NCBI GenBank assembly: GCA_011947345.1
Contig: JAAVTG010000693.1
Location: 1-64,000, forward strand
DNA length: 64,000 nt
Source of the DNA: Phytophthora quininea
Taxonomy: Eukaryota > Oomycota > Peronosporomycetes > Peronosporales > Peronosporaceae
Reading direction: 5' to 3'
The notes under the pieces are model-generated. The model had not been told where the DNA came from and searched no databases. It saw only the letters and a list, made by a program, of their open reading frames with translations. Positions 36,755 through 47,061 of the stretch are shown here, in pieces (position 1 is the stretch's first letter; each line of letters begins with the position of its first letter). The translations under genes and the position numbers were made by a program.

Positions 36755-37334
36755 ATGGGCAGCGAGCAGACGGCTACCATCAAGCAGAGAGCGGCGGCGA
36801 AGTCGACAGGAGGCACTGCGGCAGCGGAGCCACCAGCGAAGCCGTCGAGCCCGTCCGTAGCGTCCATCGTAACAGGCGACGCGTCACTGGTACGGGTCGC
36901 TGCGGTGTTGGTCAATGATGATGACTATTGCGTGGACTTACAACAGCGTGTTGCTGCAGCTGATGGCGGCGTCGGGGATCTGCACGGTCGCTTTATCGGG
37001 AGTGGTGTCGATGACGATGGTGGCGCTGAGCGAGGACGTGTCGTCGGTGACGGAGCTGCGGCTGTTCTCGCCGTCCATGGTTACGGGTACCGTTCTGTTC
37101 ACAGGTTAGTAGACTTGACCTAGAGGCCCCAAATGATACTAACTCTGCTGTTCAGTTGGCGTGATGAATGCCATGATGCGGTATTCCAACCGGAAGGCCA
37201 ATGCCGCTCCAGGCGAGGTCGTTCTGCCCCCTGGCCACCCTCCGATTTCAGCAGAAGTGCTCGCAGAGATGGTGGAACTAGACGAGAATGGCAACCCAAA
37301 GAAGCGCATCAGCCGCTGTCCGCTTGGCTTCTAA
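36755..37334 (+). CDS. Small predicted membrane protein, unrecognised
   Basis: ATG 36755 opens a Ser/Ala/Pro-rich N-terminus (MGSEQTATIKQRAAAKSTGG). From about 36930 another frame gives two hydrophobic segments (TYNSVLLQLMAASGICTVAL and a following VTGTVLF), and an intron at 37105-37155 joins it in phase to GVMNAMMRYSNRKANAAPGE and the end CPLGF. The two frames must be linked by an indel or a short unrecognised intron near 36900. The family is not known to me; conserved-looking composition and one clean intron suggest a real gene. Confidence 0.5.
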
Positions 37335-37380
37335 ACACTTGGGAATGAAAGAAATATACATCGCTGTTTTGTCGCTGCAA

Positions 37381-38062
37381 TCATTTCTTGCGAGTACGGC
37401 GGGCACGACGTGCCTCTCTCTTTGTTTCTGCAGGGACAACCGCAGAGCGGCCACCAAATCGGCATCATCTTCGTCCTCGTCGCCGTCGCCGTCGCCAATA
37501 CCATTTCGTGCTCGATTATCAGCCTCTTGGCCAAGATCCTCATGCGGCTGTCGGTGGCGGATTTCATTCTGAACACCTCACCATTAGCTTTCCTCAACAT
37601 TTACCTAGCATTCCTTTGCCATACCAACATCCTTACCTCGAACTGCTCCGCAGACAAGGACCCCAACATCCTCTGGGCGCCCTGGTTGAATATCGAGTAC
37701 GCGCTCATCCCATCAGTCCGCCCGCTGTCCCCCGACAGCAAGTGGACGCCCAACGCAGCGAAACCGGACAGGATCACGTAGGCCACTGCGAACTCGGGTT
37801 CGTTGTGGTGGACCCAGGTAAGGCCTCTGATCCAAACAGCCACCAGCAGGCCGTAGAACGCGAGCGAGCGCCAGTAGGGGCGGATCGCCAGCGCCGCGTT
37901 CTGCAGCGTCTCCTTGGATTGCAGTTCGGCCGCTTTCTGGCAGATCGCATTGCGCGTCTCGCGGTCCACACGCAGCATGGGCGGGATGAAGGGCACCAGC
38001 CAGTCCAGCGGGCCTTGGTCGGCAGCGCGCAAACGGCGGACGCGAGGCGGAGCTCCTTGCAT
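37381..38062 (-). CDS. SAYSvFN-domain protein with a C-terminal UIM-like motif
   Basis: ATG 38062. Two hydrophobic segments (PYWRSLAFYGLLVAVWIRGL and FAVAYVILSGFAALGVHLL) precede the signature SAYSIFNQGAQRMLGSLSAEQFE. In animals SAYSD1 is an ER membrane protein that senses stalled, UFM1-modified ribosomes at the translocon. A donor immediately after QFE and an acceptor at 37569 define a 68-nt intron (37569-37636) in phase. Exon 2 encodes an acidic run, then DDADLVAALRLSLQ, which fits the ubiquitin-interacting motif pattern (acidic patch, Ala, Ser). The end is uncertain: a GA-repeat slip near 37430 decides between a basic tail stopping at 37381 and a longer frame running into the opposite gene; I prefer the former. 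Confidence 0.75.
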
Positions 38063-38163
38063 CTTCTTCACGAATTTATTTTCTTTCCAAGTAGACTCAA
38101 CAACAGGTGCAAAATGTTATTTTGCCAAAATGCACTACGCCGCCGCCTTGGTGGCTAAGATTC

Positions 38164-38682
38164 TCAGACATGTTTTGCTGAACTGGTCGACGGAGATGGC
38201 GGAGGGAGCTCCTGCTCGTGCGCGAGGAACCACAAAATGAGGTCGCGGTAGTGGCTGGGGAACTGCGACTGCAAGTGGCTGCGGGTCTCGTCGAGCTTCA
38301 GTTGCGACACCAAAAACCGCGAGCGAGGTGCATGCCCTGCGCCTCCAGCTTGTCCTTGTGCTGGGTGCGCTGCAGTGCTACCAGCCGCTTGTAGAGCCGT
38401 AGCACCAACTGCTTCTTGGTTTTTCGCGGCGCAAGTCGAACCGACGCAAGGCGGCCTTCTTCTCGAGCGCGTCCAGCTGGTCATCTTTCTGCAGCGTCTG
38501 CATGAGGAACTCGAACGGGTCCAGCGGTTGGGTCTCCAGGAGCCGGGTCAGCAAAGGTGGAGCATCTCCTGCACTTGATGATCATCGGCGTACGACCGCA
38601 TCGCGTCGAGCACCTCACTGGAGGGAGGGCCGTCGCCCAGCGCGCCGGGATTGAGCTGTCGGATGGTCCGAGACGGCGGCAT
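38164..38682 (-). CDS. RIIa/DPY30-like dimerisation domain protein
   Basis: ATG 38682 begins MPPSRTIRQLNPGALGDGPP. The segment EVLDAMRSYADDHQVQEML and LLTRLLETQPLDPFEFLMQTL has the two-helix pattern of RIIa/DPY30-type docking domains, common in ciliary and PKA-anchoring proteins. A charged coiled coil follows, ending HYRDLILWFLAHEQEL. Three frame changes are needed: near 38573, at T5 (38420-38424) and at A5 (38312-38316); the last two sit in homopolymers. The corrected product is about 170 residues. As drawn, no single frame spans the gene. Confidence 0.5.
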
Positions 38683-39028
38683 CGCTGAGTGTGAAGCGAC
38701 ACCACTATCAATAACGCTGCTGAGCTCGCGAACAGGGTAAGTCCATCATCATTGCGCCGGACCACCCAACGATCATGGCACGACGATGGCGGCTGGAAAC
38801 AGTGAGCGTATGGGCCAAGGCAACTTCAACATTTTCACCCACCCAACCAACTGAAATTGGCTTTTCTCGTCCTCGAACAGCACACATGGAATTTCACAGA
38901 TCCCTCTCCATCTCATCTGGCAACAGGCTCTGAAGATATACCTGCTCTACCACATCTTGCCGAGCAGGTTGCCCCACACCTTGCCCACTTTTTTATTTTG
39001 CCTGGCCAAGAAAGCAGACTGCAGAATC

Positions 39029-39736
39029 ATGAACTACGGCGGCAACGTTGAAGGGTACCTGCTAAAGATGGACGGCCAAGACGCCCGCATCGTCTACTGC
39101 ATCCTGGACGAGGGCATCCTGCAGTACTTCTCCAAAATGGGCGGTGATCTGCTTGGTGTCGTGCCTCTTTCCGGTTCCAAGGTGGACGTCTTCTTGCTGC
39201 CATCGGTAGACGGCCGAGTGGCAAACCAATTCCGGGTCGACTCTCAGTCGCGAACTCTACCCGTACGAAGGCGAGGAGATCGGAAGCCGATCGAGGAAGG
39301 GAAAGTTGTCTCGGTGACTCTTGCAGGCTCAACGCAAGAGGTGACGGACCATTGGGCGGTGTCGATCCTCAACTGGAATCGCTACAGCTGGGAGGAAGGC
39401 CAAATGGTTTGCAGCACCAAGGACAAATTCCACCATCTCAAAAGATTATCGATCTGGGCGGCGAGCCCTTGAAGCCAATTGTCGACCTGGTTGTTCCAGC
39501 GGGGTAAGTCCCGCGGTGCAACCGTTGTGAGCACCTATCGGAGAGAAGTCGCTGTTGTTCAGATAGTGTTCACGACGTTATACGTTTGAGTGTGTTTCAA
39601 TAGACGAAAGGTGCAGATATATTTCATCAACTACTTTTCTTCGCAGCTACTCGTGCAATGAAGGAATGCATATTTCCTGCAAGAAAAGCTCACCAACGTC
39701 GGAACATTTACTATTCGATACAACATCAGTCCCTAG
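39029..39736 (+). CDS. PH-domain protein
   Basis: ATG 39029 starts MNYGGNVEGYLLKMDGQDAR, followed by IVYCILDEGILQYFSKMGG and, at the end of the domain, VTDHWAVSILNWNRYSWEEG: strands 1-2 and the Trp-bearing C-terminal helix of a pleckstrin-homology fold, which binds phosphoinositides or proteins at membranes. The frame changes near 39430-39440 (to KIIDLGGEPLKPIVDLVVP); a donor follows at about 39503 and an acceptor at about 39650. The last exon again needs a frame correction to end as LTNVGTFTIRYNISP at 39736. The 3' half is therefore tentative. Confidence 0.6.
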
Positions 39737-39755
39737 TGGACGCCTACTCTATCGC

Positions 39756-41643
39756 TTACGGCACGGGCATCGCCGTCGGCATTGCCGTTTGAGGCAGCAT
39801 GGCGCTGACATCAACTGCGGAGGAGGGCGAAGACGCTAGCTGTGTTTCATCACCGGTTCCACCTGACGCCGCAGCCTCCTCCGCTGCCATCTCAGCAAGG
39901 CGAGCCTTAGTGATGAAGCGGCCATCCTCTCCTCGTTTCCGATTCTTCGCGATACTGTGGCGCACAGGGTACGATGGCTTGTTGGACCAGTTCCGGTTTT
40001 CACGTTTCTTGAGCCACTTAGCAATCTTTTCCTTTTTCTCTTCCTTTGAGCATGGAGGAGGGTACGATGGCATTGGAGGAGCAGTCGTCCACTTGCCGCC
40101 AGGGCCAGCACGAAGTTGAGCCTTACCAAAGCCATAACCTGCAGCGTAGAAGTTGTAGCCCATGTCCGGTTGCACGCTGCCGTATCCGTATCGGTTCATT
40201 GCGTACTGGGCCTGGTAGGGATTATACGCTCCTTGCATGTACGGGTTCATGGAGTACTGTTGCTGAGACTGGTCCGTTGAATATCCCATGTTGGCGTAGC
40301 CTGTGTTCATCCCATACCCTTGCTGCATTCCGTAGCCGTTCATGGCCATTTGGCCTGAAGCTGCGGGAGAAACTGCGGGAGGCGTCACGCCCATCATGTT
40401 GTGCACCGGTGATGCCCCATATCCACGTTTGAGGTACGTGGCACGATCACGAAGCGGGAGGTTAATCTGCGGAGGCCCACCATTGAACATATTATTTGTC
40501 GGTGAAGCTTGTGGCTGGTGGTGGTACGGCTCCGGCATGACAGCCGAGGGTTGGTACCCTGATGACACTGGCATTCCATTTGTGTATCCGGTACTAACGG
40601 CCAGGTTGCCACCAGTAGGAGTCACAATGCTGGATGAGGCCGCGTAGTGATTCATGGCCATCGGCGAGCTCTGCGGGTAGCTGGCTGCATTCATGCCATT
40701 CGACTGGTTGACGTTCTGGTAGGCGTACGGAGTCATCGACGATGATGTAGCACCGTAACCACCGACGCTGTCAACTGAAGTCGGCTCGGGTTTAGACGCA
40801 GTCGGAGTTGTGTTGAAGTTGAGCGCAATATCGTTCACAAAGCTCTCCGACAGCCAGTCACCAGTGTTGCGCTTCGCTGACGGGTTCCGCATCTCCTTCA
40901 AAAGCAGATCTTTCACTGCCTGGAAGTCCCCGGTGTTGTTGTACTTATCCAGAGCCTCTTGCAGCTGTGGAGAGTCGCTGTTCAGCAGCAGGTCCTTCAG
41001 ATGGCCACGGTCGTCGGCGGAAATAAGTCCTTTGTCTCCCAGCGACTTGATGGCTGCCATTTTGCCAGAAATACTGCGATAGCGCTTATTGCCTTTCTTC
41101 CCGCTGGATATGAGGCTTCCGGACGGTGCCCCGCCGAAGTTACCTCTGGGGTCCTCCCATGCCTCCAGGAGGCGGCATGTTGCCCGATTGTGACGCGTTC
41201 TGGCCTAATTGGCCGTTGTTGTATGGCGAGATGGTCGGCTGCATCGAGACGCTGCTGGCGCTGGGTGTGGAGAGCGTCATGGACACGGAAGATCCTCCGG
41301 CCGTGGTATCCAGCGCGCCGGCTGCTTGGCGCTCGGACGGCTGCTGGTAGTTTTCTCCTTGCAGACACAGCACGAAGCGGTCGTTCTCGCGCACGCCGAA
41401 GCGCAGCGCCCGCGCGTTAATCTCGGCTGTGATGCCGTCGGCCTCCTTGGGAAGCAGGAACAGCCGTGCCTTGGGCATCGTCACGCCCTCTTGGTATGCG
41501 CTCTGCTTGCCGATGGCCGCGACCATGGCGGTGATAACGTCCGCCCACTTGAGCGGCGCCGGGGGCAGCTCCAGCACCTCGTCCTCCGTCTCGCGCTGCG
41601 TCGCGTCATCGTACAGCCGCACGAACACGCGCGTGCTGTTCAT
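39756..41643 (-). CDS. CCT-motif protein, putative transcription regulator
   Basis: ATG 41643 begins MNSTRVFVRLYDDATQ. The N-terminal globular part (about 115 residues) ends near RENDRFVLCLQGE. After a Ser/Asn/Gly-rich stretch, the frame changes at G4 (41148-41151); one C fewer on the sense strand joins GGMGGP to RGNFGGAPSGS, in frame with the rest. A Tyr/Gly/Gln/Met-rich low-complexity region follows (repeated GYGM, NPY, QGY), like activation or condensate-forming segments. The C-terminal basic block KEKIAKWLKKRENRNW, VRHSIAKNRKRGEDGRF matches the CCT motif known from plant CONSTANS-type regulators and found across stramenopiles. Likely nuclear. Confidence 0.7.
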
Positions 41644-42187
41644 AGCTCTCGGTGGGGCAGACGCACAAGATCGAGCAACACGCTCGAAGCTCGCCGGCGG
41701 CAATACGGAAAATGAAAGCTGCGGCTGGATAGTGTGGGGGAACAACGAAAGCGGAGGGACAGATGGGTACAGTTTCCTATCCGCACTGGCTCGTCAAAAA
41801 AGCAAACGTCGTGCTGTCGTCGCGAATATTGGAGAGGACGGAAGAGGACACTATCTCCCGACGGAAGCTGCGGCGTGTGTGGATATGGCGGCGTAGCCCA
41901 CGAGACCACGGCGGTGTCGAGCTTCTACGTGAAACTTGCAGTGCTACGTGTGTCCTATTTGGTCGGAAGACGACGTTGATTAGGATGTAGTACGCGGCGC
42001 CTCTCGTCTCGACTGGCGATGGAAGGTGCTGTCAATGGACGTGCATTACCGGTAGTCGCGCCTGCTTGAGCAGCACGCAGAAGCACAGAGACTGCTGCAG
42101 GAAGCGGTCATGCCGTTTGGTCAAAACTTCGTCGCACCAAGTGCTGTACCAGTACACAAAATAAGCGCGGTAATCCTCGCGGACAAG
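41644..42187. other. Intergenic region, one unrecognised short frame
   Basis: Holds the promoters of the CCT gene (minus) and the DHHC gene (plus). A 75-codon plus-strand frame from ATG 41763 has no recognisable features; it may be leader or part of an unannotated exon. Confidence 0.4.
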
Positions 42188-43492
42188 ATGGCGGAAGAGC
42201 ACAAGGGCCACTTGGCGAGCCTGCTGGACTACGCGCTGTATCAGCGCAACCCCTGCAGCAGGTGGGCTCTAACTTTAGGCGGAGCAGCATCTTTCCGACT
42301 CCTGACTCGCGAGTGTACAGATCTTCTACCTGCTGCTGGTGCTTGGCGGCTACAGTGCCTTCCTCTTCTGGGGCTGCCGCACTTGCCCAGCGCGACGCTC
42401 AGCCAAGTCCACATGTACGTAGGATTATTGCTAAAAGTGTCGTCAAGAATTACTTGGCTGACATCTTGTGTCGATAGCTATCTGAGTCTTGCGGTCGTGT
42501 TAGGCGCGCTGCACAGCTTCATCGTGGCATCCACATCGACCCCAGGCATTCTTCTACCTCGTACGTGTTTGCTGTTTGACCCAGGCAACTTATTTGCTTG
42601 CACTAAAAGATACTTCGACAGAGACGCTCGTGTACTTCGACAACTACGAGTTCGACGATGTACTGTATCGAAAGCAGGAATGCCGGACATGCAAGACTAT
42701 CAAGTGCGGGCCTCTCTTGTCCGTTCAACTGGTTCCGGCGTCACTGATCTTACGTTATTTTTCTTTTGACAGACTTGCTCGCTCCAACACTGCTCAGTTT
42801 GCAATATTTGCGTCCCGCGCTTCGATCACCGTGAGTCATGGCACTTTTTCTGTGCGTTTGTTACGACTGTGACTGCTAATATTGCTGCTTGTTACTGTCA
42901 GATTGTGGATGGCTGAACACTTGCATCGGCGAGCGCAACCACGGAATTTTCCTGCGCTTCCTCATGGTAAGGCCAACTTTTCCATTCCAAGCACGAGTAT
43001 TTTTCGTGACAATAATGCTTTCGTGGGCAGATGAATACGTTGTTGTGCGCCTACGGTACCTACGTGCTGTTTGCGATTTTACTTGGTGAGTACAGGATCC
43101 TTCTCAACGAGCAATTCGTAGACGAGACTACACGTGCCGTTGTACACGGAGAGCCGATGGTTGTGATGCGGTATCTTATCCACGCAGAAGCTGTTGTCAC
43201 GGTGCTGTTTGTGCTCTGCGTTGGCATGGGTTTTGCACTGGTTTGCTTTCTCGGTTTTCATCTTTGTCTGGTCTCCAAGAACCTGACGACAAACGAATTT
43301 TTCAAGTGGAGGAAACTACGTAATGGCGAAAGCAAACATGTCGGTGTAGAGCAAGAAATACGGCCGTATTCACACGCATACCAAGACTCGATTTTAGCCA
43401 ACTGGCGCGAAATTTGGAGCCCGCGGTACAAGCCAAAGTTTTCTCGATACGAAAAGCTGCTGCAAGACGCCGCGACCATCACAAGGGCGTGA
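42188..43492 (+). CDS. DHHC-type protein S-palmitoyltransferase
   Basis: Membrane enzyme that attaches palmitate to cysteines. ATG 42188 (MAEEHKGHLASLLDYALYQ), then hydrophobic exons (IFYLLLVLGGYSAFLFW; LAVVLGALHSFIVAST). The zinc-rich core is CRTCKTIK, HCSVCNICV and RFDHHCGWLNTCIGERNH; an intron (GTGAGTCATGG..TGTCAG) splits the second His codon of DHHC and splices in phase. Two more transmembrane segments follow (LLCAYGTYVLFAILL; VVTVLFVLCVGMGFALVCF), then the usual LTTNEFFKW, the TTxE-type motif. At 42786-42787 one A appears to be missing (SNTA to SKHCSVC). Several early exon borders could not be fixed. The stop at 43492 follows DAATITRA. Confidence 0.85.
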
Positions 43493-43582
43493 AGTCAGCT
43501 TGAAAATAGTTATAACCGCCTGTGGTTTTGCTGCCTGGAAAAGCGAATTACTAGTAGAGAGAAGACCTACCCAACCAACACG

Positions 43583-44656
43583 ATGGCGACAACTACGGCG
43601 CTCACCCCCGAGGACTTGTATGCACAGGCTCAACGCTTCGGTGCGGACTTGGCTCGCGAGCCATATCTGTTGCAACTGGTGCATCGAGCAGCCACGACCC
43701 CTACGCCTCCCAAGCAACAGGATGACAGCCAAGTTGACAAACGCTATTTTCTGGATCAAATCGAAATGCTTCGTCTTCACAACCAGGAAGGCGAGGAGAA
43801 ACTTGCTGAATCATCGGCGTGGATGGCATTCAAAGAGCTTGTTTCACCTGAAGCTGGCACCGCAACCAAAACAGCAGCTACGTACTACTACAATTTCGTG
43901 ACCAAGTGCCGACAAGAAATACACCCACTTGTCCCGCTGGTCGGTGACAACGAATGGGCTGAAGATTCTGACCCCGTGACAAGAGCTGCAGATCCACGCG
44001 AGTTTGACCAAGCTGCGACGCTGCACAAGCAACCATCTATGAAAAGTGAGTGCCACGAGCTGTTGTTACGCCTTCGTTGACTAACTTGTAATGACTTGAT
44101 CTTGTGCAGCCTGGCTGCTTTAGAAATCTTGTGCTTCAAGTCGTGGTGGAAGGAGACATCCCTACAAGGCGCGACGCGTCAGTGTCGTTTGCGACTCTAC
44201 TTCTCCATCCCGACTCGGCATTTCCAAGTGATGCTGGAGGATTCGCCCAACGTGTTTACCATCTCGCACATCGCGCATGCAGTGACTGGACTGCCGCTCT
44301 CGGCTTGGGATTTGCACGAAGGTGCACGTTTGACGGTGTTAGGACGAACTACGACACTACACCAGGCAAGTCTGCTCACTCGCCAATGGCTGGACAAATA
44401 CGAGCGTATGTTTCGCCCCGTTCAAGAACAATTACTAGCGGAACTCGCGAAGTACGAACTTCGCTCGCACGGACGGTCGGCAGCGGCTCCACCATGCGGT
44501 AGAATCCTCTGCGCTGACCCACATCGCTCCAAGTCCGGCGTCTCGTTGCGCCAACTGCTGGACGAAATTTCCACGCTCCAGGCCAAGCTCGCAACGTACC
44601 GGCCGGATCTTGCTCGTCGCTTGTGCGAGCCACTGGCAGAACTCGATATTTCTTAA
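43583..44656 (+). CDS. Uncharacterised protein, two exons
   Basis: ATG 43583 opens MATTTALTPEDLYAQAQRFG, an exon rich in helices with FLDQIEMLRLHNQEGEEKL. A donor near 44046 and acceptor at 44109 mark an intron of about 64 nt. The second exon reads FRNLVLQVVVEGDIPTRRD, then after a one-base frame change near 44220 continues as FQVMLEDSPNVF, ISHIAHAVTGLPLSAWDLHEGARLTVLGR and a helical C-terminus ending AELDIS. I do not recognise the family. The LSAWDLHEGARLTVLGRTTTL segment looks like a conserved beta-rich core and would be a good search seed. Confidence 0.55.
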
Positions 44657-44804
44657 GGTGGAAGCAAACGATTGTCTTGAAACACTTCTGGATGTCGTTA
44701 TCATGGCGAGCTCAAAAAAAGGTGTTGGCGAAAATAGACGAGAGTGAATTCAAGGTTGAGGTCGTTATGGAGGCATATTTATCGAGTTGTGTTGGCCATC
44801 AAGC

Positions 44805-46860
44805 ATGACCATCACGACGCGATCAAAGCGTGTGTCGGCATTTGGCACCGCCCCCACACCAGCGACAGTAGCGCCAGGCTCATATGCAACGGAACAGGCT
44901 ATCACAAGCTTTGGCATTCGTTCACAGCGACCGCTATTTTCTAGCTTTGCCACGTCGGAAAAGCGCAACCTCAACGAAAATAAGACCACGTCTGCCATCA
45001 CCCCAGGTACGGTGATTCTTGCTGTTTATGTGAACGGGGTGAGACTGACAGTACTTATCGACAACAGGCCCAGGAGCTTACATTGATGAAACGCGCCATC
45101 AACACGGTGTAGTAGCATCGAATGTGTTCGCAACCAAGGTGCGTTTGTGCTGCGGAAAGCAATAGGATCGTTTTAATTTTAAGTGCTGATCATACATCGA
45201 TCCACTAGATTGCTCGTTTTGCTCCGAGTGCCCCTGGTTCTACGGTTTTCCGCGCTTCCAGTGTTCAAGATAACCCTGGGCCGGGTAGCTACCTTCGACC
45301 ATCTTCGTCTCCACCTTCTAACAACCAGAAAGAGCACCAGGGACCGCAGAAATTCTCCCACTTGCTCAAGCCGTCAGTGCCAGCCATCCCGCAACGACAG
45401 CAAAGTTACGGCTACGTCCAGGTTGGAACACAGCTCCAATTGCAGTCACCGCCCGAGGGCATTTACTCGGGAGTTGGCGAGGACACTGTGGGCCCTACCG
45501 CGTACAGCAGGCACATCCCAATATGGAACGCAAAGAAGAACGCCGCTCCGTCGTTGAAATCAACAGCTAAACGTGAGGTTTGGGAGGAGAACAAGCAGCG
45601 CGTCAAGCTACCAGGTCCCGGTCAATACCACAATGACTTAGCTCCAGAGTCAACCGCAGCTCCGCCACCCTCAAAAGCACCATCGTTAATTCCAGAGGGT
45701 CAACGTCCTCGCATTGGTGCCCGACGAAGCCAACATCGTTCAGCTCGGCAGAGTGCAGTGTTTGCTTCAAAGGTTCCGATACTGCCAACCCCCAAACCCG
45801 TCGGGCAATATGATCCCGATCGAGAGCAAGAACTTCTCGCCAAAGAGGAGCGAACGGAACGATATCTCCAAGAGAAGCACCGATTTAGTGGCTCGAAAAC
45901 CGAGGCATTTGGTTCCACTACCGGCCGTACAGAGTTAACCTCGCAAATCTCGACTCCATTCAGTCACCCGACATACACCACCACACCTGGCCCTGGAAGG
46001 TATGGAGCTGGTCACCCGACAAAGCGTCTAGACCGAAAAAGCAATGGCGGCTCGTACGCAAACCCGCACCACCGCACTGAGGGCATCGGGTTTTCCTGCG
46101 CAACGGAGCGGCCTTGTCTTGCGCCAACGAAAACTCCAGCAGCACCAGGTCCCGGGCGTACAGGAATGAGACCCCGCGCTCAATGAATCATAACGTCCGA
46201 GGGAAGTTATGCATCGGCCGGAATGGCGTGTTTGGAACTACATCGGAGCGTCAAGTCTGGGGAGAATTGGCGCGCAACGATGCTGATGAAAGCACTCCGG
46301 GCCCAGGCGCGTACGCGGAGTCCGACACGTTTAGCTCACAGCAATATCTCAATTCAGCCGCGTTCAAGTCCAGCTCGAATCGATTCGTGAAGAATGCCTC
46401 GCCGCACGCCCCACCGCATGTGCATTGCGTTGGTTCACAAGTCACGCCTGCGGTCGGGCAATACAACATCTGCACAGGGTTCTCCGCTGCGGTGGTTAGC
46501 GGTCAAGCTGCAGTTGAAGGAGCGGATATATTGTCCCCACGAGTACCATTCCTTTCCACACAAGAGCGGTCAGTGTTTGACACGAAGGATGTGTGCGATT
46601 TACCTGGTCCTGGAGCCTACAAAGACAAACTCGAGGAGTCTGCGCCTGGGTACACAAGATCAAAAGACATTCGCTTGACCGTCGGGAATGAAACTCGATT
46701 CCGTGTGAAGCCGACTGTGCCCGAAGCCGTCGGACCCGGGGCTTATTCCATTCCGGGCACCGTGGGCTCCAAAAGCTTCAACGTGACCATGAGAAAGGAA
46801 AGTGACAAGGCTGCTCCGACACGAGTCACGGGCCGACCCTCTCGCCACCGTCGCTGGTAG
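44805..46860 (+). CDS. Sperm-tail PG-rich repeat (SHIPPO-type) flagellar protein
   Basis: ATG 44805. About nine PGPGxY repeats: VAPGSY, GPGAYIDE, NPGPGSYLRP, LPGPGQYHND, TPGPGRYGAG, APGPG, TPGPGAYAES, LPGPGAYKDK and VGPGAYSIP, spaced about 40-90 residues. Such repeats occur in STPG/ODF3 proteins at axonemal or cytoplasmic microtubules, fitting zoospore flagella. Introns 45007-45067 and 45139-45208 splice in phase. At G3 (46154-46156) one more G would give APGPGAYRNETPRS and join the two halves; the raw frame stops at 46186. Ends GRPSRHRRW. Confidence 0.85.
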
Positions 46861-47061
46861 CCTACGGGAGATGAAGAAATACATCATTAATTCAAGCATC
46901 ACAGTCTTGTAGTATTTCAAACATAACTATCAGCACCGCAGAGCATGATTGCGCTCTCGTCTTCTATCCATTAGATTCCTGAGCAGCAAGAGACGTCCTC
47001 GATTTCATACGCGTCACTCGCTCAAATCTATATTTCATCGTATCATACTTTGTAGAGTCTT

